Positions 23,429 through 27,311 of a stretch of 27,311 nt of DNA are shown here, one piece after another (the stretch's first letter is position 1; the number at the start of each line of letters is the position of its first letter). The translations under genes were made by a program, and so were the position numbers. The DNA is taken from positions 1 to 27,311 of the forward strand of contig JAEDKS010000008.1 in the NCBI GenBank assembly GCA_016295665.1. The letters run 5' to 3'. The DNA comes from Clostridia bacterium (GTDB taxonomy: Bacteria > Bacillota > Clostridia > Christensenellales > Aristaeellaceae). The notes beneath the pieces are model-generated. The model was not told the origin of the DNA. It saw nothing but the letters and a program-made list of their open reading frames with translations, and did not search any database.

Positions 23429-25258
23429 TTAATCCTCCACGGTCTGGTACCGGTGCTGACGGCTGCGGTCACCATGGTTCAGGATGCGCTTGCGCATGCG
23501 CAGGCTCTTGGGGGTGATCTCCAGCAGCTCGTCGTCGTCGATGAACTCCAGGCACTCCTCCAGCGTCAGGGGATGCACGGAGATCAGCCGCATGGCATCC
23601 TCGGAGGCGGAGGCGTTGCGCATGTTGGTTACATGCTTCTGCTTGCACACGTTGACCACCAGATCGCCGGGACGGGCGTTCTGACCGCAGATCATGCCCT
23701 CGTAGACCTCCACGCCGGCGCCGATGAACAGGGTGCCGCGCTCCTGGGCGTAGAACAGGCCGTAGGACGAGGAGGTGCCGGTCTCGAAGGTGACCAGCGC
23801 ACCGGCGTTGCGGTGGGGGATGTCGCCCTTTACGGGCTCATAGCGCTCGAACACGGAGGACATGATGCCCTCGCCACGGGTATCGGTCATGAACTCGGAG
23901 CGGTAGCCGAACAGGCCACGGGACGGCACCAGGAACTCCATGCGCACCCGATCCAGACCGCTCATGTGCTCCAGCACGCCACGGCGGCGTCCGATCTTCT
24001 CGATGACCGCGCCGGCGCTGGCCTGGGGCGTGTCCACCACGAGGCGCTCGATGGGCTCGCACTTCACGCCGTCGATGATCTTGTAGATGACCTGGGGCTT
24101 GGACACGGCGAACTCATAGCCCTGACGGCGCATGTTCTCGATGAGGATGGACAGGTGCAGCTCACCGCGTCCGCAGACCTCAAAGGCGTCGGTGGACTTG
24201 GTGTCGTTGACACGCAGGGAAACGTCGGTCTGCAGCTCGCGCATGAGACGGGCGCGCAGGTGACGGCTGGTGACGTACTGGCCCTCGCGACCCGCGAAGG
24301 GGCTGTCGTTGACCTGGAAGGTCATGGTCACCGTAGGCTCGGAAATCTTGACGAAGGGAATGGCATCGACCTGCGCGGGATCGCACACGGTATCGCCGAT
24401 GGACAGATCCTCCTTGCCGTAGAGGGCCACGATGTCGCCCATGGCTACCTCTTTGGCGGGAACGCGCTTGAGGCCGTCGTATTGGAACAGGCCGCCCAGA
24501 CGCCAGGGCTGGCTGGTCTCGCCGGAGTGGTGGTTGGTGCTGACCACGGTCATGCCCTCGGTGAAGGTGCCGCGGGTGATGCGGCCCACGCCGATGCGGC
24601 CCACATACTCGGAGTAGTCGATGGTGGAGATCAGCACCTGCGCGGGGCCCTCCGCCTCGCCCTCGGGGGCGGGGATGTACTGCAGGATGGCATCGAACAG
24701 CGGACGCAGGTCGGTGCCGGGCTGCTCCAGGTCGAGGGTGGCGGTACCCTTGCGGGCGGAGACGTAGAGGATGGGGTTCTCGATGGTGCTCTCGTCGGCC
24801 TCCAGGTCGATGAGCAGGTCGAGAATCTCGTTCACCACCTCATCGCAGCGGGCATCCGGACGATCCACCTTGTTGATGACGATCAGCACCTTCAGCTTCA
24901 GCTCCAGCGCCTTCTTCAGCACGAAGCGGGTCTGGGGCATGGGGCCCTCAAAGCTGTCCACCAGCAGCAGCACGCCGTCCACCATCTTCAGCACGCGCTC
25001 CACCTCGCCGCCGAAGTCGGCGTGACCGGGCGTGTCCACGATGTTGATCTTGTGGCCCTGATAGTGCACGGCGGTGTTCTTCGCCAGAATGGTGATGCCG
25101 CGCTCGCGCTCCAGGTCATTGGAATCCATCACGCGATCCACGGTCTGCTGGTTCTCGTGATAGACACCGCCCTGCTTGAGCATCTGGTCCACCAGGGTGG
25201 TCTTGCCGTGGTCAACGTGGGCGATGATGGCAATGTTGCGAATGTCGTCGCGGGTCAT
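23429..25258 (-). CDS. typA: Ribosome-binding GTPase TypA/BipA
   Basis: The 609-residue translational GTPase resembles EF-G and LepA and helps 50S assembly and growth under stress such as cold. The G domain has AHVDHGKTT (13-21), RERGIT, DTPGHADFGGE and NKVD. Domains II, III and V follow, with GRGELHLSILIENMRR and MSGLDRVRMEFLVPSRGLFGYRSEF. The BipA-specific C-terminal domain carries the NVCKQKHVTNMRNASASED loop. The length is typical (about 605-615). The ATG at 25258 has AGAGGGA upstream. It lies 52 bases behind prfC with no terminator and no clear promoter of its own, so the two translation factors are probably co-transcribed. Confidence 0.97.
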   Translation of the reverse strand: MTRDDIRNIAIIAHVDHGKTTLVDQMLKQGGVYHENQQTVDRVMDSNDLERERGITILAKNTAVHYQGHKINIVDTPGHADFGGEVERVLKMVDGVLLLVDSFEGPMPQTRFVLKKALELKLKVLIVINKVDRPDARCDEVVNEILDLLIDLEADESTIENPILYVSARKGTATLDLEQPGTDLRPLFDAILQYIPAPEGEAEGPAQVLISTIDYSEYVGRIGVGRITRGTFTEGMTVVSTNHHSGETSQPWRLGGLFQYDGLKRVPAKEVAMGDIVALYGKEDLSIGDTVCDPAQVDAIPFVKISEPTVTMTFQVNDSPFAGREGQYVTSRHLRARLMRELQTDVSLRVNDTKSTDAFEVCGRGELHLSILIENMRRQGYEFAVSKPQVIYKIIDGVKCEPIERLVVDTPQASAGAVIEKIGRRRGVLEHMSGLDRVRMEFLVPSRGLFGYRSEFMTDTRGEGIMSSVFERYEPVKGDIPHRNAGALVTFETGTSSSYGLFYAQERGTLFIGAGVEVYEGMICGQNARPGDLVVNVCKQKHVTNMRNASASEDAMRLISVHPLTLEECLEFIDDDELLEITPKSLRMRKRILNHGDRSRQHRYQTVED

Positions 25259-25310
25259 GGTGATTCCCTCTTTCCATAATGCAGAATGACGGTAGGGGAT
25301 GCGGGGCGGC

Positions 25311-26930
25311 TTACAGCCGGTTGGCGGTCTCCGCCAGCTCCAGCCCCGCGTTGTTCTCGCAGGCCAGACGGATGCTCCATTCGTTCTCGAACAGCAGCAC
25401 GTCCCGTCCGCGGCTGTCCTTCGCCCGGCCGGAGGTGGAGGTGAGCTTCAATTCCTCCACGGGCTTCGGGGTCTTGACCACCCAGCGGACGAAGTGGAAG
25501 GGCATGCCCTCCATGATGATCTCCGCCTGATATTCGGTGCGCAGCCGGTGCTCCAGCACCTCGAACTGCAGCACGCCGACCACGCCGACCATGAACTCCT
25601 CCCGGCCCGTTTCGGTGCGGATGAAGGTCTGGATGGCGCCCTCCTCAGCCAGCTGGCTGATGCCCTTCTGGAACTGCTTGCGCTTCATGCTGTCCACGGG
25701 GCGCACGCGGTTGAAGAACTCGGGGGCAAAGACGGGGATGTTCTCATAGTGGAGCCGGGGGCCCGTGGACAGGGTGTCACCCAGCTGATAGATGCCGGGG
25801 TCGAACAGGCCGATGATGTCGCCGGCCCAGGCCTCCTCCACGGCCTCGCGCTCATCCGCCATGAACTGCTGGGGCTGCTTGAGCGCCACCGCCTTGTTCG
25901 TGCCGGAGTGCCAGACCTCCATGCCCTTCTCGTAGGCGCCGCTGACGATGCGCATGAAGGCCAGCCGGTCGCGGTGGGCGGGGTTCATGTTGGCCTGAAT
26001 CTTGAAGATAAAGCCGGAGAAGTAGGGCTCCTCGGGGCCGATCATGCCCTGATCGGACTGCCGGGGCAGGGGCGGGGGCGTGTACTGCAGGAAGCGCTCC
26101 AGGAAGGGCTCCACGCCGAAGTTGGTCACCGCCGAGCCGAAGAACATGGGCGTCAGCTCGCCCCGGCGAACGGCCTCCAGGTCGAAGGGATCGCCTGCCT
26201 CGTCCAGCAGCGCGACCTCCTCCTCCAGCCGCTCCCGATAGCTCTCGTCCAGCGCGTCCGCCAGCGCCGGGTCGTCGATGGCGATGTCGGTCTTTTCCAC
26301 CATGCGCTTGCCGTGGTCGCCGCCCTGATAGAGCTCCACCATCCGGGTGTCCCGGTGGTACACGCCCTGGAAGTCGCCGTCCACGCCGATGGGCCAGTTG
26401 ATGGGACAGGAGCGGATGCCCAGCACCTGCTCCAGCTCCTCCATCAGCGCGAAGGGGTCCTTGGCGGCACGGTCCATTTTGTTGACAAAGGTGAAGATGG
26501 GAATGTTGCGCATCCGGCAGACCTTGAACAGCTTGATGGTCTGCGCCTCCACGCCCTTGGCGGCGTCGATGAGCATGACCGCGGCATCGGCAGCCACCAG
26601 CACGCGGTAGGTGTCCTCGGAGAAGTCCTGATGGCCGGGGGTGTCCAGAATGTTGATGCGGTAGCCGTCGAACTCGAACTGCATCGCGGAGGACGTGACG
26701 GAGATGCCACGCTGCTTCTCGATGTCCATCCAGTCCGAGGTGGCGTGCTTGTCGGTCTTGCGGGCCTTGACGCTGCCAGCGGAGCGGATGGCGCCGCCGT
26801 AGAGCAGCAGCTTCTCCGTCAGGGTCGTCTTGCCGGCGTCGGGGTGGGAGATAATGGCGAAGGTGCGCCGCTTTTCCACCTGTTCGTGGAGCAGGTCGCG
26901 GTACGCCTGGGAATTGCGTTCAGGCAGCAT
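25311..26930 (-). CDS. prfC: Peptide chain release factor 3
   Basis: The 539-residue GTPase recycles RF1 and RF2 after translation termination. It has AIISHPDAGKTTLTEK (P-loop ending in K34-T35-T36), KQRGISVTSS, DTPGHQDFSEDTYR and NKMDR. The RF3-specific domain II and III motifs are FIFKIQANMNPAHRDR, NIPVFAPEFFNRVR and VGVVGVLQFEVLEHRL. The length is close to the E. coli protein (529). I chose the ATG at 26930, with AGGAGG about 11 bases upstream; an open frame continues to 27110, but that is the mRNA leader. It has a consensus promoter, a 144-nt leader with a predicted leader peptide, and typA downstream. Confidence 0.96.
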   Translation of the reverse strand: MLPERNSQAYRDLLHEQVEKRRTFAIISHPDAGKTTLTEKLLLYGGAIRSAGSVKARKTDKHATSDWMDIEKQRGISVTSSAMQFEFDGYRINILDTPGHQDFSEDTYRVLVAADAAVMLIDAAKGVEAQTIKLFKVCRMRNIPIFTFVNKMDRAAKDPFALMEELEQVLGIRSCPINWPIGVDGDFQGVYHRDTRMVELYQGGDHGKRMVEKTDIAIDDPALADALDESYRERLEEEVALLDEAGDPFDLEAVRRGELTPMFFGSAVTNFGVEPFLERFLQYTPPPLPRQSDQGMIGPEEPYFSGFIFKIQANMNPAHRDRLAFMRIVSGAYEKGMEVWHSGTNKAVALKQPQQFMADEREAVEEAWAGDIIGLFDPGIYQLGDTLSTGPRLHYENIPVFAPEFFNRVRPVDSMKRKQFQKGISQLAEEGAIQTFIRTETGREEFMVGVVGVLQFEVLEHRLRTEYQAEIIMEGMPFHFVRWVVKTPKPVEELKLTSTSGRAKDSRGRDVLLFENEWSIRLACENNAGLELAETANRL

Positions 26931-26997
26931 AATCGTTCGTTCCTCCTTGTGTCCGTGCGGGGTGGGTCGGTCATGAAAACAGAAGCGGTGCCACCCG

Positions 26998-27042
26998 TTA
27001 CGGCGGACAAACGAGGCGCGCGCCAAGGCGTGTCGGCTGCAT
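26998..27042 (-). CDS. Predicted 14-residue leader peptide upstream of prfC
   Basis: In the prfC leader, ATG at 27042 lies 5 bases after GGAGGG and opens a 14-codon frame, MQPTRLGARLVCPP, ended by TAA at 26998. It starts about 32 bases after the predicted transcription start. The two final prolines before the stop are a context known to slow termination. Just after the stop GGGTGG (26996-26991) can pair with CCACCC (26965-26960). The reading frame is in the sequence; its translation and its role are inference. Confidence 0.42.
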   Translation of the reverse strand: MQPTRLGARLVCPP

Positions 27043-27080
27043 GAGATCCCTCCATACAATGGTTTCTTGACCAACGAAAT

Positions 27081-27110
27081 ATTATAGTAGCGGCAGGCGG
27101 GCCTTGTCAA
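27081..27110 (-). promoter_or_regulatory. Consensus promoter of prfC-typA
   Basis: On the reverse strand TTGACA (27110-27105), an 18-base spacer and TATAAT (27086-27081). Both hexamers are perfect. The leader to the prfC ATG is about 144 nt. Confidence 0.85.
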
Positions 27111-27135
27111 GTATTTTGCGGCGGATTTGTCAAAA

Positions 27136-27216
27136 ATGGTGAAGCATGGCAGGTCGGATCGCGCCCCGGGCGGGCCGATGGTTCCTCTCGGCGCGGCGCT
27201 GACAAAAATTCACCAT
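27136..27216. repeat. Separated inverted repeat in the divergent spacer
   Basis: ATGGTGAA (27136-27143) recurs inverted as TTCACCAT (27209-27216), each next to an A-rich CAAAAA or ACAAAAA stretch, 65 bases apart. They lie between prfC and the gene at the right edge and may be two sites for one regulator. Eight bases alone could be chance. Confidence 0.25.
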
Positions 27217-27242
27217 ATTTTCATGTCCGCAGGCGCCGGAAT

Positions 27243-27253
27243 TGTGCTATGAT
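27243..27253 (+). promoter_or_regulatory. Extended -10 promoter of the gene at the right edge
   Basis: TGTGCTATGAT, the same extended -10 word seen at hflX, ridA and others. No good -35 at 17 or 18 bases. The start would be near 27260, about 30 bases before the ATG. Confidence 0.5.
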
Positions 27254-27288
27254 GAAGGCAGCAAAAGCACAAGGAAGGGTGATGAACC

Positions 27289-27311
27289 ATGTCCCATTGT
27301 CCCAACTGCGG
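27289..27311 (+). CDS. Start of a zinc-ribbon protein (runs off the right edge)
   Basis: Only seven full codons are visible, reading MSHCPNC and then a Gly. The CPNCG start is typical of proteins with an N-terminal zinc ribbon. AAGGAAGGG lies 9 bases before the ATG. A second ATG at 27282 in another frame is less likely because it is too near the ribosome site. The function cannot be told. Confidence 0.5.

Noticed and set aside
26975..27000. GGGTGGCACCGC in the prfC leader resembles the T-box sequence that binds the tRNA acceptor end.
   Set aside because: The leader is only about 144 nt, lacks a specifier loop and terminator with a U tract, and prfC is not a usual T-box target. It is also explained by the leader-peptide region.

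Overview
The window looks like part of the chromosome of a high-G+C member of the Clostridia, probably a strict anaerobe. The evidence is a set of clostridial-type proteins: an Mrp/NBP35 ATPase with an N-terminal cysteine cluster, a 585-residue HflX with an extra N-terminal domain, a Re-citrate-synthase-like enzyme, a split threonine/serine exporter and a DUF3788 protein. Strong AGGAGG ribosome binding sites and SigA-type promoters fit this. The genus cannot be fixed from the sequence. I see no tRNA, rRNA, CRISPR array, insertion sequence or phage gene.

Layout. Left (1-5100): the N-terminal part of a secreted lipoprotein, then mrp, ridA, hflX with a long structured leader, and a membrane-anchored transglutaminase-like protein. 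Middle left (5170-9930): asnS, then a self-contained operon for a TetR regulator, an ABC ATPase and two paralogous ABC-2 permeases. Centre (9940-15460): a TipA-like MerR regulator with a 19-bp-spacer promoter and a perfect dyad, an operon of split ThrE exporter (YjjP, YjjB) plus a MarR-NUDIX fusion, and a PAS/degenerate GGDEF/EAL/PAS signalling protein. Right centre (15500-20370): a GMP-synthase-like protein whose glutaminase and XMP-binding signatures are lost, divergent from a PLP aminotransferase that is followed by a Re-citrate-synthase-like enzyme. Right (20390-27311): a metallophosphoesterase overlapping mnmE, a small unknown protein, a frameshifted DUF3788 gene behind typA, prfC with a predicted leader peptide ending Pro-Pro-stop, and the first codons of a zinc-ribbon protein.

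Translation is the most frequent theme: asnS, hflX, mnmE, typA and prfC lie within 25 kb, on both strands. Several genes share an extended -10 promoter close to TGTGCTATSAT (S = C or G). The most unusual items are the GuaA paralogue with a dead glutaminase, the hflX leader RNA, the prfC leader peptide, the MarR-NUDIX fusion, and the JAMM-like motif in the HflX extension. Functions are inferred from motifs read by eye; no database search was possible.
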